A stretch of 64,000 nucleotides of DNA from Paraburkholderia caffeinilytica (GCF_003368325.1 NZ_CP031467.1:2914001-2978000); one strand, 5' to 3'. Shown: positions 56,040 through 64,000, counted from the first letter of the stretch. The notes: generated by a model from the sequence alone, not told the origin. A program made the numbers and translations.

Positions 56040-56193
56040 CAATCGTGACAAGTTCCGAGCCAATCGTGCCACTTTTTTATCGCTAAACTGTGTATTCGCG
56101 CCATTTCTTACAAAAAGTGGCGCGATTAACCGATTTGCGCGACAAACCATGGACCAAAGTGGCACGATTAGGACTAGTCGTGCCATGGCACGA
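56040..56193. repeat. Inverted array of AAAGTGGCRCGATTA-like motifs (possible IS-end remnant or MITE)
   Basis: Two copies read inward on the left, CAATCGTGACAAGT (56040) and CAATCGTGCCACTTTTT (56061), and two read outward on the right, AAAAAGTGGCGCGATTA (56112) and AAAGTGGCACGATTA (56156). A palindrome TCGTGCCA-TGGCACGA (56178) adds another inverted pair. Multiple short terminal repeats of this style occur at IS21-family ends. No transposase gene is present between them. It lies between the convergent cobC and btuF genes. Confidence 0.6.
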
Positions 56194-56202
56194 AGCCAGC
56201 TC

Positions 56203-56228
56203 AACCGTCGCGCGCTAGCGCGACGGTT
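56203..56228. terminator. 11-bp stem-loop between cobC and btuF
   Basis: AACCGTCGCGC-GCTA-GCGCGACGGTT is a perfect stem between two convergent genes. It lacks a T run, so it could be an unusual terminator or an RNA 3'-end stabiliser. Confidence 0.5.
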
Positions 56229-56254
56229 CCCGCCTCACAGCTTTCACAGCGGCA

Positions 56255-57166
56255 TCATTGCGCGCCATTCTTCCGCCGCGAGCGCGCAACTTCCAGGTCT
56301 TCGCACATTTGCTTCGCCCCTTGCGCGATACGCGGCGTGGGCCGGTTGATCAGATCGCCGTCGATGGCGAACAGATTGTTGTTCGCCACCGCTTTGAGGC
56401 CCGGCCACGCGCGCCATGTGTCGAGTTGCGGCAAGGTCGTGTCCGGTTTGGTCGCACCGGGCGCGGCGGTGACGATCGCCTCCGGATTGGCCGCGAGCAC
56501 GGCTTCAGTCGAGACGGTCGGCACCAGTGGCTCGAGTTTCGCAAACACATTGCGACCGCCGCATAGCGCAATCACATTGCTGACCACATGTTCGCCGTTG
56601 AGCGTCATCAACGGCTGATCCCACACCTGATAGAACACGCCGACAGGCGGCCGGCTCGCATACTGCCTGCGCAGTTGTGCGATGTCCTGACGGTATGCCG
56701 CGGCGGCGGCTTCGGCGGCCGGCGAGGTGCCGAGCAATTGTCCGAGCTTCGTCAGCGACACGGCCACGTCGTCGAGACGATGCGGCTCGCTGAAGAACAG
56801 CGGCACATGCATCTCGCGAAGGCGGTCCAGTTGCCGCTGCGCATTGCCATGCCGCCACACGACGATCAGATCGGGCTTCAGCGCGACGATCCGTTCGAGA
56901 TCGAGCGCCTTGTTGTCGCCGACGCGCGGCAGTTGTTTCGCTTCGGGTGGATAGTCGCTGTAGGACACGGCGCCGACCAGTTTCGCGCCACCGCCCGCGG
57001 CGTACAGCAATTCGGTGACATGCGGCGCAAGACTGATGACGCGTTGCGCGGGAGCGGGCAGTGTGACGGTTGCGCCAGTGTCGTCGGTGACGGTGATCGC
57101 GGCGTGCGCGTGCAGCATGCTCACACAAAGTAGCGTGGCGATGACAAAGCGTGCGAGTCGAATCAT
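56255..57166 (-). CDS. btuF: Periplasmic corrinoid-binding protein BtuF
   Basis: The 303-residue secreted protein has a signal peptide (to about residue 22, HAHA) and a helical-backbone binding fold: RVISLAPHVTELLYAAGGGAKLVGAVSYSDYPPEAKQLPRVG is typical of BtuF. It delivers corrinoids to BtuCD. I chose the ATG at 57166; upstream codons carry no family similarity. The ATG overlaps the stop of cobD (ATGA). Being on the other strand from btuC/D, it belongs to a separate operon. Confidence 0.9.
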   Translation of the reverse strand: MIRLARFVIATLLCVSMLHAHAAITVTDDTGATVTLPAPAQRVISLAPHVTELLYAAGGGAKLVGAVSYSDYPPEAKQLPRVGDNKALDLERIVALKPDLIVVWRHGNAQRQLDRLREMHVPLFFSEPHRLDDVAVSLTKLGQLLGTSPAAEAAAAAYRQDIAQLRRQYASRPPVGVFYQVWDQPLMTLNGEHVVSNVIALCGGRNVFAKLEPLVPTVSTEAVLAANPEAIVTAAPGATKPDTTLPQLDTWRAWPGLKAVANNNLFAIDGDLINRPTPRIAQGAKQMCEDLEVARSRRKNGAQ

Positions 57167-58212
57167 CGAACAGCCTCGCGCAAACTTTCTTCGAAACGCG
57201 CCCATTCCGTGTCGCTGGCGGGCAGTCCGAAACGCACGCTGCCCGTTGCCGCGAAGAGCCGTGTCCATACGCCGCGTTGCGCTAACGCCTCATGCAGTGC
57301 GGCGGCGCGTGCATCGCCGGTCCACGCAAAGAGGGGCGTGCTGTGGGTGGCGAGACCGTGTGCATGCAGCAGACTTACCAGACGCGCGCTTTCGGACTCG
57401 AGGCGTGTGCGCATCTGCTGCTGCCACGCCACGTCTTCAAACGCGGCCTTGACGGCATGGCGAGCCGGTCCGCTAACCGTCCACGCGCCCAGCGTAAGAC
57501 GCAGTGCATCGAGCAAAGCCGGCGCGCCGAGTACGAATCCCGCGCGCACGCCCGCGAGCCCGAAGAATTTCCCTGGTGAACGCAACACGATCAACCCATC
57601 GCGATGAGTGCTCGCCGCGAGCGACGCCGAAGGCATCGTATCGGCGAAGGCCTCGTCGATCAGCAGCGTGCCGCCGCGTGCGACGAGTTGCGCGTGCCAG
57701 TGCAGCAGCTTGTCGGCGCTCAGATGCTCGACAGTCGGATTGTTAGGATTCACAACGACGACATGGAGGAGTTCGTCGGGCAACGTCTCCCAGGACACAT
57801 CCAGCGGCAGAACCTCATGTCCGGCACGTTCGAATGCGGGCGCGTATTCGCTGTATGTGAGCGGCGCAATGCCGACTCGCGCACGTGACAAAAGCGACGG
57901 CAGCGCGCGGATCGCCGCCTGACTTCCCGCGACGGGCAGCACATGCGAGGCATCGGGCGCGCCGTAGTAGCGCGCGGCACAGGACGCGAAACCGTCGCCG
58001 TCGTCGGGCAGGCGGCGCCACGCATCGGCGGGAACCGGCGGTACCGGATAGCCGTGCGGATTGATGCCTGTCGACAGGTCGAGCCAGTGCGCGTACGGAA
58101 TGCCGTAACGCTCGGCTGCTTCGTGCAGATTGCCGCCGTGAACCACGGCGTTGAGCGTGATATCGGAATGGGGCGTGCGCTTATCCATTCGCTTAGCCAT
58201 TCGATCACGCAT
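57163..58212 (-). CDS. cobD: Threonine-phosphate decarboxylase-like PLP enzyme
   Basis: The 349-residue fold-type I PLP enzyme is homologous to CobD of Salmonella, also called CobC in Pseudomonas, which supplies (R)-1-amino-2-propanol phosphate for the corrin aminopropanol arm. The PLP lysine is K215 in RSPGKFFGLAGVRAGF; the aspartate partner lies in LLIDEAFAD, and the family start is VHGGNLHEAAERYG. It overlaps cbiB by 8 bases. Confidence 0.88.
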   Translation of the reverse strand: MRDRMAKRMDKRTPHSDITLNAVVHGGNLHEAAERYGIPYAHWLDLSTGINPHGYPVPPVPADAWRRLPDDGDGFASCAARYYGAPDASHVLPVAGSQAAIRALPSLLSRARVGIAPLTYSEYAPAFERAGHEVLPLDVSWETLPDELLHVVVVNPNNPTVEHLSADKLLHWHAQLVARGGTLLIDEAFADTMPSASLAASTHRDGLIVLRSPGKFFGLAGVRAGFVLGAPALLDALRLTLGAWTVSGPARHAVKAAFEDVAWQQQMRTRLESESARLVSLLHAHGLATHSTPLFAWTGDARAAALHEALAQRGVWTRLFAATGSVRFGLPASDTEWARFEESLREAVR

Positions 58213-59143
58213 GAAAGGGCACGCTCAGCAACGCCAGCACGATCAGTACCGCCAGCCAGAGAATGACCGTCCGTTCGACCAGCATCAACGCCGCCGTGAC
58301 GTGACTGGCTTTCGCGGGGTGTCCGAAACCGAGCGTCGGCCTGTGTTCAAGCGCGCCGTGATACACCGCGGGCCCGCCGATCAACACGTTCAGACTGCCC
58401 GCGCCCGACGCCATGACCGGCCCGGCGTTCGGGCTGTCCCAGCGCGGCGCCTGTTCGCGCCAGCAACGTAACGCGGTGTGCGTGTCGCCGAGCAACGCGT
58501 AACTCGCCGCGGTGAGGCGCGCGGGAATCCAGTTGAGCACGTCGTCGATGCGCGCGGCGGCCCAGCCGAAGCGCAAATAGCGCCGCGTGCGGTAGCCCCA
58601 CATGGCATCGAGCGTATTGGCCAGACGAAACCCCAACGCGCCCGGACCACCCGCGATCGCGAACCAGAACAGCGCGCCGAAAATCGCGTCGTTGCCGTTT
58701 TCGAGCGCCGATTCGACGGCCGCACGCGACAGCGCCGCTTCGTCGGCATGGGCGGTTTCGCGCGAGACGATGCGTGAAGTCAGGAGGCGCGCTTGCGCGA
58801 GATCGCGTTGCGCCAATGCCTGGGCGATCGGCGCAATGTGATCGTGCAGACTGCGCGCGCCGAGGGCGAACCACAGCAGCACGACGTGCACCGCGCAGGC
58901 CGCAAAAAACGGCAGCACGGAGACGAGCCACCAGGCGATCAGCACCGGCGGCATCACCGCCAGCGACCACGCGAGCAGCCCCTTGAGACGCAAGCGCCGG
59001 CCGGTGTTGTAGCCCGCTTCGAGGCGCATCGCCCATTTGCCGAAGCCGACCAGCGGATGCGCGGTGCGCGGCTCACCGAGCCAACGGTCGACGGCGACGC
59101 CCGCCGTGGCGAGCGTAACGATCAGAGGCAGTGACAGCATCAT
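58205..59143 (-). CDS. cbiB: Adenosylcobinamide-phosphate synthase
   Basis: The 312-residue membrane enzyme attaches the aminopropanol arm to cobyric acid. Signature segments are DRWLGEPRTAHPLVGFGKWA and SRETAHADEAALSRAAVESALENGNDAIFGALFWF, followed by LGFRLANTLDAMWGYRT. It is named cobD in the Pseudomonas scheme. Its start overlaps cobU by 4 bases. Confidence 0.93.
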   Translation of the reverse strand: MMLSLPLIVTLATAGVAVDRWLGEPRTAHPLVGFGKWAMRLEAGYNTGRRLRLKGLLAWSLAVMPPVLIAWWLVSVLPFFAACAVHVVLLWFALGARSLHDHIAPIAQALAQRDLAQARLLTSRIVSRETAHADEAALSRAAVESALENGNDAIFGALFWFAIAGGPGALGFRLANTLDAMWGYRTRRYLRFGWAAARIDDVLNWIPARLTAASYALLGDTHTALRCWREQAPRWDSPNAGPVMASGAGSLNVLIGGPAVYHGALEHRPTLGFGHPAKASHVTAALMLVERTVILWLAVLIVLALLSVPFHA

Positions 59144-59694
59144 GCGCTGCCCGCTGTTTTCAAGGCGAGCGGCAAGCCCGCGACCATCATGGTGACCTGG
59201 GTGCTCAACGCGGCAATACGCTGATTGAGGCGCCCGAGTTCGTCGACATAGAGGCGTGTTTCCGCGCCGAGCGGCACCACGCCCAGGCCGATTTCATTGC
59301 TGACCACGATGATCTTGCCTCTTGCGCCGACGAGCGCGGCTTCGAAGGCGGCAAAGTGCGTGTGATAGTGATCGACCGGCAAGCCGTCGCCGTCCGGCGG
59401 ACACAGCAGGTTGGCGAGCCACAGCGTCAGGCAGTCGATCAGCGTGCAGTGACCGGGTGCGTCGATTTGCGTGACCGCGCCGGCGAGATCGACGCCGGCT
59501 TCGTGCAAAGCCCAATGCGCGGGGCGCCGCTCGCGATGATGCGCGATACGCGCGCTGAATTCGGCGTCGTCGGCCACACGCGCGGTGGCGATGTACGTGA
59601 CGGGGAGGGCGCTGTCGTTCGCCAGTTGTTCGGCGTGCACGCTCTTGCCCGAACGGGCGCCGCCGAGAACGAAGGTGAGGTCGCGGGGAATCAT
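59140..59694 (-). CDS. cobU: Bifunctional adenosylcobinamide kinase/guanylyltransferase
   Basis: The 184-residue enzyme phosphorylates adenosylcobinamide and transfers GMP. The P-loop is GGARSGKS (about residues 11-18), with the family segments YIATARVADDAEFSARIAHHRERRP and LIDCLTLWLANLL. It is named cobP in Pseudomonas. I chose the ATG at 59694 (MIPRDLTFVLGG); an upstream frame adds 12 residues of no similarity. It is the first gene of the minus-strand set. Confidence 0.93.
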   Translation of the reverse strand: MIPRDLTFVLGGARSGKSVHAEQLANDSALPVTYIATARVADDAEFSARIAHHRERRPAHWALHEAGVDLAGAVTQIDAPGHCTLIDCLTLWLANLLCPPDGDGLPVDHYHTHFAAFEAALVGARGKIIVVSNEIGLGVVPLGAETRLYVDELGRLNQRIAALSTQVTMMVAGLPLALKTAGSA

Positions 59695-59808
59695 CGCGTG
59701 ATTGTACCGGCGTGCAGCGCTTGCCGGCACGATGGGATAATGCCGGGTTCAAAGCGCTGTGTTGTCGCTGCGTTGCTGTACTGCGGCGTCAAGTACGGCG
59801 TTATCGTT

Positions 59809-59850
59809 GCTGCTTCCTAGCTGCTTCCTAGCTGCTTCCTAGCTGCTTCG
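59809..59850. repeat. Tandem 11-bp repeats (GCTGCTTCCTA) upstream of cobQ
   Basis: Three exact copies of GCTGCTTCCTA follow each other, then a partial copy GCTGCTTCG. They lie in the 206-base gap between the divergent cobU and cobQ genes, about 50 bases before the cobQ start. Copy-number change could affect spacing of promoter elements. Confidence 0.85.
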
Positions 59851-59900
59851 CTGCCGCTTCACTGCCTTCACTGCCTATTCACCGCCGAGCTCGACATTCC

Positions 59901-61424
59901 GTGACCGCCACTTCGAACCCGCTTGACGCCGTACCTGTGCCGCGCGGCACGCTGATGATCCAGGGCACTACGTCCGATGCGGGCAAGAGCACGCTCGTCG
60001 CGGGCTTGTGCCGACTGGCGCGCCGAGCCGGCGTCCGGGTTGCGCCGTTCAAGCCGCAGAACATGGCGCTCAACAGCGCGGTGACGGTGGATGGCGGCGA
60101 GATCGGCCGCGCGCAGGCCTTGCAGGCGGTGGCCGCGGGCATTGCCGCTCACACCGATCTGAACCCCGTGCTGCTCAAGCCGACCAGCGACCGCGGCGCG
60201 CAAGTGATCATCCACGGCAAGGCGCGCATGAACCTCGACGCCCGCGCCTACCACGACTACAAGCCGGTCGCGTTCGAGGCGGTGCTGCAATCGTATGCGC
60301 GTCTGCAAGCGGCGTACGACACGATTTTCGTCGAAGGCGCGGGCAGTCCCGCGGAGATCAATCTGCGCGACCGCGACATTGCCAACATGGGTTTCGCGGA
60401 AGCGGTCGACTGTCCGGTCGTGCTGATGGCCGACATCGACCGCGGCGGGGTGTTCGCGCATCTGACCGGGACGCTCGCGTGTCTGTCGGACAGCGAGCAG
60501 GCGCGTGTGCGCGGCTTCATCATCAACCGCTTTCGCGGCGACGTCGGTTTGCTGAAACCGGGGCTCGACTGGCTCGAAGCCAGGACCGGCAAACCGGTGC
60601 TCGGCGTGGTTCCGTATCTTCACGGCCTGACGCTCGACGCCGAAGACATGTTGCCGCCCGAGTTGCGCGCGGCACACAGTGGCCAAAGTGACGATCCGAA
60701 CCGGATGCTGCGGGTGGTCGTACCGGTGTTGCCGCACATCAGCAATCACACCGATTTCGACGCGCTGCGCGCGCATCCGCAGGTCGATTTTCATTACGTT
60801 CGAAGCGGCACGCCGCCTCCGCCGGCCGATCTGATCATTCTGCCGGGCTCGAAGAATGTGCCGGGCGATCTGGCCTTTCTGCGTGCTCAGGGCTGGGACG
60901 CGGTGTTGCAACGGCATCTGCGCTATGGCGGCCGCGTGATCGGAATATGCGGCGGCATGCAGATGCTCGGACGCGAAGTGGCGGACCCGCATGGCGTGGA
61001 AGGCGCACCCGGAACAAGCGCGGGCCTTGGCTGGCTCGATTACTCGACGGTGCTGACACGCGAAAAAACGCTCAAGAACGTGACCGGGTGTCTCGCGCTG
61101 CCGGGGTCGCCCGAGGTGGCCGGCTACGAGATTCACATGGGTGAGACGCAAGGTCCGGCGCTCAGCTTGCCCGCGCTGCAATTGGGCGAAACGCCAAACG
61201 CGCGTCCCGACGGTGCGCTCTCGGCCGATGGCCAAATCCTCGCCACCTACGTGCACGGGCTGTTCGACACGCCGGACGCGTGCGCGGCACTGCTGGCGTG
61301 GGCGGGATTGCGCGACGCCGGGAAAATCGACTACCCGGCGTTGCGTGAGGCGTCGCTGGATCGTCTGGCTGACACGCTCGCCGAGCACCTTGATCTTTCG
61401 AAGCTTTTTGCTGCGTTAGGTTGA
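59901..61424 (+). CDS. cobQ: Cobyric acid synthase
   Basis: The 507-residue glutamine-dependent amidase makes cobyric acid from adenosylcobyrinic acid a,c-diamide. The N-terminal dethiobiotin synthetase-like domain has [11 protein letters not shown] (residues about 22-32), and the C-terminal triad-type GATase domain has the nucleophile C350 in [10 protein letters not shown] and the His in YVHGLFDT. It starts with GTG. It is also called cbiP. It lies opposite cobU with tandem repeats between. Confidence 0.94.
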   Translation: MTATSNPLDAVPVPRGTLMIQGTTSDAGKSTLVAGLCRLARRAGVRVAPFKPQNMALNSAVTVDGGEIGRAQALQAVAAGIAAHTDLNPVLLKPTSDRGAQVIIHGKARMNLDARAYHDYKPVAFEAVLQSYARLQAAYDTIFVEGAGSPAEINLRDRDIANMGFAEAVDCPVVLMADIDRGGVFAHLTGTLACLSDSEQARVRGFIINRFRGDVGLLKPGLDWLEARTGKPVLGVVPYLHGLTLDAEDMLPPELRAAHSGQSDDPNRMLRVVVPVLPHISNHTDFDALRAHPQVDFHYVRSGTPPPPADLIILPGSKNVPGDLAFLRAQGWDAVLQRHLRYGGRVIGICGGMQMLGREVADPHGVEGAPGTSAGLGWLDYSTVLTREKTLKNVTGCLALPGSPEVAGYEIHMGETQGPALSLPALQLGETPNARPDGALSADGQILATYVHGLFDTPDACAALLAWAGLRDAGKIDYPALREASLDRLADTLAEHLDLSKLFAALG

Positions 61425-61565
61425 TTGGGATCGACCCGACGGTGGCAATTCAATCCTATTGAGAAATAATCAAAGCCTGATAGGCGATTTGTCGCGTCAT
61501 TTGGTTCGAATAGAGTCTTGATATCGACGCCCGATGCCGGCCGTCTCTCTCGTAAAGGACTTGTC

Positions 61566-61982
61566 ATGAACTCGAACCGCTCCGCCGATCTGGCCGCCTT
61601 GATTCTTCGCCTCGCCTTGGGCGTTCTCTATCTCGCGCACAGCTTGCAGAAGATTTTTGTCTTCACGCTGCCGGGGACGGCGCAGTTTTTCGTTTCGCTC
61701 GGCTTGCCGGGCTGGCTCGGTTATGTAACGGCGTTCGTCGAATTGTTCGGCGGTATCGCGCTGCTGCTCGGCGTGCAGGTCCGCTGGGTCGCGCTGGTGC
61801 TGTTGCCGTTCATGCTCGGCGCCACGTCACAGCATCTGCATAACGGCTGGGGGTTCGCTTCGCCGCACGGCGGCTGGGAATATCCGGCTTTCTGGGCGGT
61901 AACTTTGGCCGTGCAGTCGCTGCTCGGCGGCGGAGCGTTGGCGCTGAGCGGTGCGAAGGCGCCGCGTGCAGTGGTCGCTTGA
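61566..61982 (+). CDS. DoxX-family membrane protein
   Basis: The 138-residue protein has four hydrophobic segments and the DoxX-type start ILRLALGVLYLAHSLQKIF. An AAGGA lies about 8 bases before the ATG. The family is of uncertain function; some members take part in redox or thiosulfate metabolism. No neighbouring partner suggests the role. Confidence 0.85.
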   Translation: MNSNRSADLAALILRLALGVLYLAHSLQKIFVFTLPGTAQFFVSLGLPGWLGYVTAFVELFGGIALLLGVQVRWVALVLLPFMLGATSQHLHNGWGFASPHGGWEYPAFWAVTLAVQSLLGGGALALSGAKAPRAVVA

Positions 61983-62144
61983 TACGGTTTGGGCGGCCGC
62001 GCGGGCGGTTGCCAAACGTGGCAAGGCGGGAAGCCGGCGGGGAACCTGGGCACGCGGGCACCTGGGTACCCGGGCCCTAAGGCCCTCCAGCCCCCAAGCC
62101 CCCCAGCACTAAAGTGCCCTCGGTACTTCGCCTCGTCGGACAAC

Positions 62145-62179
62145 AAAAAAGCACGCGCCGTGAGGCTGCGTGCTTTTTT
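62145..62179. terminator. Bidirectional terminator between DoxX and thioesterase genes
   Basis: AAAAAAGCACGC and GCGTGCTTTTTT form a stem with a flanking A/T run, loop of 11 bases. It serves both convergent genes. The sequence before it (62040-62130) has short GGGCACCTGG/CCCGGGCCC-type dyads of no clear role. Confidence 0.85.
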
Positions 62180-62250
62180 ACTGTCGTGAACCCGGGCGAC
62201 CTCAGGCATTTCGGGCTCTTCTTCGCGCCCCCGCCCCCCGCTTCAATCAG

Positions 62251-62670
62251 TCAATACAGCACGATCTGCGTGCAGCGAAACAGCGCCATCGTTTTGCCGT
62301 TCGGATCGACGACTGTAGCGTCCCATACCTGGGTGCTGCGGCCCAGATGCACGGCCTTGGCGACCGCGCGGATCGTGCCTTCCGTCGCCGTGCCGAGAAA
62401 ATTGCTTTTCAGTTCGACGGTCGTGAAATTGCGCGCCGTTTCGGGCAGATGCGCGAGGCAGGCATAGCCGCAGGCGGTGTCGGCGAGGCCGATCACGGTG
62501 GCGGCATGCAAAAAACCGTTCGGCGCCAGCAATTCCTCGCGCACGGTCAATTCCGCGCTCAGGGAGCCCTGTTCCAGCGCCAGAACATGCACGCCCAGCA
62601 AGCCGGGCAGCTTGCCCTTCTGACGTTCGTGCAGGCGCTCGATGGAGTATTCCGGGCGAAGTTTGCTCAT
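62251..62670 (-). CDS. PaaI-type hotdog thioesterase
   Basis: The 139-residue protein is a single hotdog domain of the PaaI family. The conserved segment GFLHAATVIGLADTACGYA carries the HGGxxxxLxD-like active-site helix, and FTTVELKSNFLGTATEG the beta-sheet. It probably hydrolyses acyl-CoA thioesters; the substrate is unknown. It stands alone on the minus strand. Confidence 0.88.
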   Translation of the reverse strand: MSKLRPEYSIERLHERQKGKLPGLLGVHVLALEQGSLSAELTVREELLAPNGFLHAATVIGLADTACGYACLAHLPETARNFTTVELKSNFLGTATEGTIRAVAKAVHLGRSTQVWDATVVDPNGKTMALFRCTQIVLY

Positions 62671-62880
62671 GAGATTCGGGTCCTCGATGGAAAAAACAGC
62701 GGTATAAGGCCGTCAATAGCCGTTTGGGGGCTTCGGCCCCGGTGCATTTGTCGATATTATCAACGGCTGGATCGGCGGGTGAACCCGAAACCGGTACGGA
62801 TCAGGACACATCGGCACAAGCCGGAGCAAACTGCGCGGTAAACCGGCTGGCGGCGCCCAGCCTTCTTTCCGGGAGAATTC

Positions 62881-63519
62881 ATGACGGTAATCGTGGTGGC
62901 GAATCCGAAGGGCGGCGTGGGCAAAAGCACGCTGTCCACCAATCTGGCCGGTTATTTCGCGTCGCAAGGGGAGTGGATCGCGCTGGCTGACATGGATAAA
63001 CAACAGTCTTCGCACGCGTGGCTGTCGTTGCGGCCGCCTGCGTTGCCGCCCATCGAGACCTGGGAGGTCGACCTCGAGAATCCCGCCAAACCGCCCAGAG
63101 GTCTGGAACACGCGGTCATCGACACGCCGGCCGGGTTGCACGGCAACCGGCTGAACATCGCGCTGGATCTGGCCGACAAGGTGATCGTGCCGCTGCAGCC
63201 GTCAATGTTCGACATTCTCGCCACCCAGGAATTTCTGGAGCGGCTGGCGAAGGAAAAGGCGGTCAGGAAAGGCGCGATCGAGATCGGCGTGGTGGGTATG
63301 CGCGTCGACGCGCGCACGCGCTCAGCGGAGCAGTTGCATCGCTTTGTCGAGGGATTGAAGCTGCCGGTGCTGGGTTACCTGCGCGACACCCAGAATTACG
63401 TGCAACTGGCGGCGCACGGCCTGACCTTGTGGGACGTCGCGAAAAGCCGCGTGGAGAAGGATCTGGAGCAGTGGCAGCCGATCATCCAATGGACCAACGG
63501 CGCCGGTAAGAAGGCTTGA
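62881..63519 (+). CDS. ParA/MinD-like ATPase, orphan
   Basis: The 212-residue deviant Walker ATPase has VVANPKGGVGKSTLSTNLAGYFA (Walker A with the signature lysine) and DMDKQQSSHAWLSLRPP (Walker A' region). VIDTPAGL is Walker B. It is shorter than chromosomal ParA and has no adjacent ParB, so it may position a cytoplasmic cluster or act in another partition task. The start follows GGGAG. Confidence 0.87.
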   Translation: MTVIVVANPKGGVGKSTLSTNLAGYFASQGEWIALADMDKQQSSHAWLSLRPPALPPIETWEVDLENPAKPPRGLEHAVIDTPAGLHGNRLNIALDLADKVIVPLQPSMFDILATQEFLERLAKEKAVRKGAIEIGVVGMRVDARTRSAEQLHRFVEGLKLPVLGYLRDTQNYVQLAAHGLTLWDVAKSRVEKDLEQWQPIIQWTNGAGKKA

Positions 63520-63577
63520 CGTGATTGGCAGGCGGCGTGGCCGCCCGCTACATGGAACCGCGCCATGAAAGGCCGGC

Positions 63578-63620
63578 TCAGGTCCAACTCAGGTCCAACT
63601 CAGGTCCAACTCAGGTCCAG
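63578..63620. repeat. 11-bp tandem repeats (TCAGGTCCAAC) at the panD 3' end
   Basis: Three exact copies of TCAGGTCCAAC follow each other, then a partial copy TCAGGTCCAG. The panD stop codon (TCA on the plus strand at 63611-63613) lies in the last copy, and the other copies are downstream of it. The repeat probably arose by slippage within the C-terminal codons. Confidence 0.85.
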
Positions 63621-63997
63621 TTCTGGGTCGGCACGTGATCGCGGCTGCCCTTGATCTTGTTGTTGTCGTCGACGAACACGAGATCCGGTTTCCAGCCTGC
63701 CTTCAGTTCCGCTTCGTCGACCACGGCGAATGCCGCGATGATCACCAGATCGCCCAGTTGCGCGCGCCGCGCGGCCGAACCGTTCAGCGAAATCATGCCG
63801 CTGCCCCGTTCGCCCTTGATCGCGTACGTCGAGAAACGCTCGCCGTTGTTGATGTTCCAGATGTCGATCCGTTCGTTTTCAACAATGTTCGCGGCTTCCA
63901 GCAAGTCTTCGTCGATCGCGCACGAGCCTTCGTAGTGCAGTTCGCAGTGCGTGACCGCGACACGGTGGATTTTCGACTTCAGCATGTTGCGTTGCAT
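63611..63997 (-). CDS. panD: Aspartate 1-decarboxylase
   Basis: The 128-residue pyruvoyl enzyme makes beta-alanine for pantothenate. The self-cleavage site is G24-S25 in [10 protein letters not shown], the usual place. [24 protein letters not shown] and [16 protein letters not shown] are typical. The start is 3 bases from the window end but fits the family. Its stop codon lies in a tandem repeat; the C-terminal NW-T end is therefore subject to slippage. Confidence 0.94.
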   Translation of the reverse strand: MQRNMLKSKIHRVAVTHCELHYEGSCAIDEDLLEAANIVENERIDIWNINNGERFSTYAIKGERGSGMISLNGSAARRAQLGDLVIIAAFAVVDEAELKAGWKPDLVFVDDNNKIKGSRDHVPTQNWT

Positions 63998-64000
63998 GAC

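Noticed and set aside
56005..56254. Intact insertion sequence between cobC and btuF
   Set aside because: Only about 250 bases, no transposase frame; at most a remnant or MITE.
59695..59900. A second cobalamin riboswitch upstream of cobU or cobQ
   Set aside because: I searched for the B12 box and the AACGGGAA and CCCCCGCAAC elements on both strands and did not see them here.
1..64000. tRNA or rRNA genes
   Set aside because: No cloverleaf with TTCRANNC arm and CCA-type end, and no rRNA signature, was noticed on reading; a tRNAscan-SE run would settle it.

Overview
The window is a GC-rich chromosomal segment from a betaproteobacterium of the Burkholderiaceae, most likely Paraburkholderia. The assignment rests on the proteins (full urt-ure urea block, cysI-DUF934-cysH-cysDN cluster without cysJ, paired DUF2844/DUF3443 proteins, a DUF2486-type protein next to holC, 6S RNA beside zapA) and on a dispersed hairpin repeat that I recognise from this group. 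It is mostly core metabolism, with small accessory islands. No intact transposon, prophage, CRISPR array, rRNA or tRNA was seen.

Layout. 1-12.8 kb: one long minus-strand nitrogen block, urtABCDE (urea ABC importer) - ureD - a family-3 solute-binding protein - ureABC-EFG, behind a sigma54-type -24/-12 element. 13.0-13.2 kb: frameshifted tail of a class-III aminotransferase gene. 13.2-17.2 kb: two tandem copies of a DUF2844 + DUF3443 gene pair; the DUF3443 lipoproteins carry two pepsin-like D-T/S-G-S/T motifs. 17.4-18.5 kb: rhodanese and isoaspartate methyltransferase-like genes. 18.8-25.9 kb: a LacI regulator with a perfect palindromic operator, a ribose-type ABC importer, a TIM-barrel isomerase and a Gfo/Idh/MocA dehydrogenase, i.e. 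a sugar or polyol utilisation operon of unknown substrate. 26-35 kb: small hypothetical gene, orphan Leu/Ile/Val-type binding protein, cysB, then divergent cysI-DUF934-cysH-cysD-cysN-cobA for assimilatory sulfate reduction and siroheme. 35.0-36.2 kb: a repeat island with strong hairpins, a candidate structured RNA and an orphan 150-aa ORF, lying between convergent cobA and cbiX. 36.2-42 kb: lptF-lptG-cbiX, and divergently pepA, holC and a repeat-containing DUF2486-type gene. 42-46.5 kb: cytochrome c, ilvD with a divergent LysR regulator, and lgt. 46.7-49.1 kb: SIMPL-domain protein, EVE-domain protein, 6S RNA, zapA and a ZapB-like coiled-coil gene. 49.3-61.4 kb: cobalamin riboswitch, btuB-btuC-btuD-cobT-cobS-cobC on the plus strand, btuF-cobD-cbiB-cobU on the minus strand and cobQ on the plus strand. 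61.5-64 kb: DoxX, PaaI-type thioesterase, orphan ParA-like ATPase and panD.

How the parts work together. Urea is imported by UrtA-E and hydrolysed by nickel urease matured by UreDEFG, probably under nitrogen limitation. Sulfate is adenylated by CysDN, reduced by CysH and then by siroheme CysI; CobA and CbiX supply steps of siroheme synthesis and CysB regulates. The cobalamin block imports corrinoids (BtuB/C/D/F) and assembles the aminopropanol arm and lower ligand (CobQ, CbiB, CobD, CobU, CobT, CobS, CobC); no corrin-ring genes and no cobalamin adenosyltransferase are present here.

Most worth a second look: the pepsin-like signature and tandem duplication of the DUF2844/DUF3443 pair, the structured repeat island at 35.0-36.2 kb, the inverted array of AAAGTGGCRCGATTA-like motifs at 56.04-56.19 kb, the aminotransferase remnant, and the binding-protein gene inside the urease operon.
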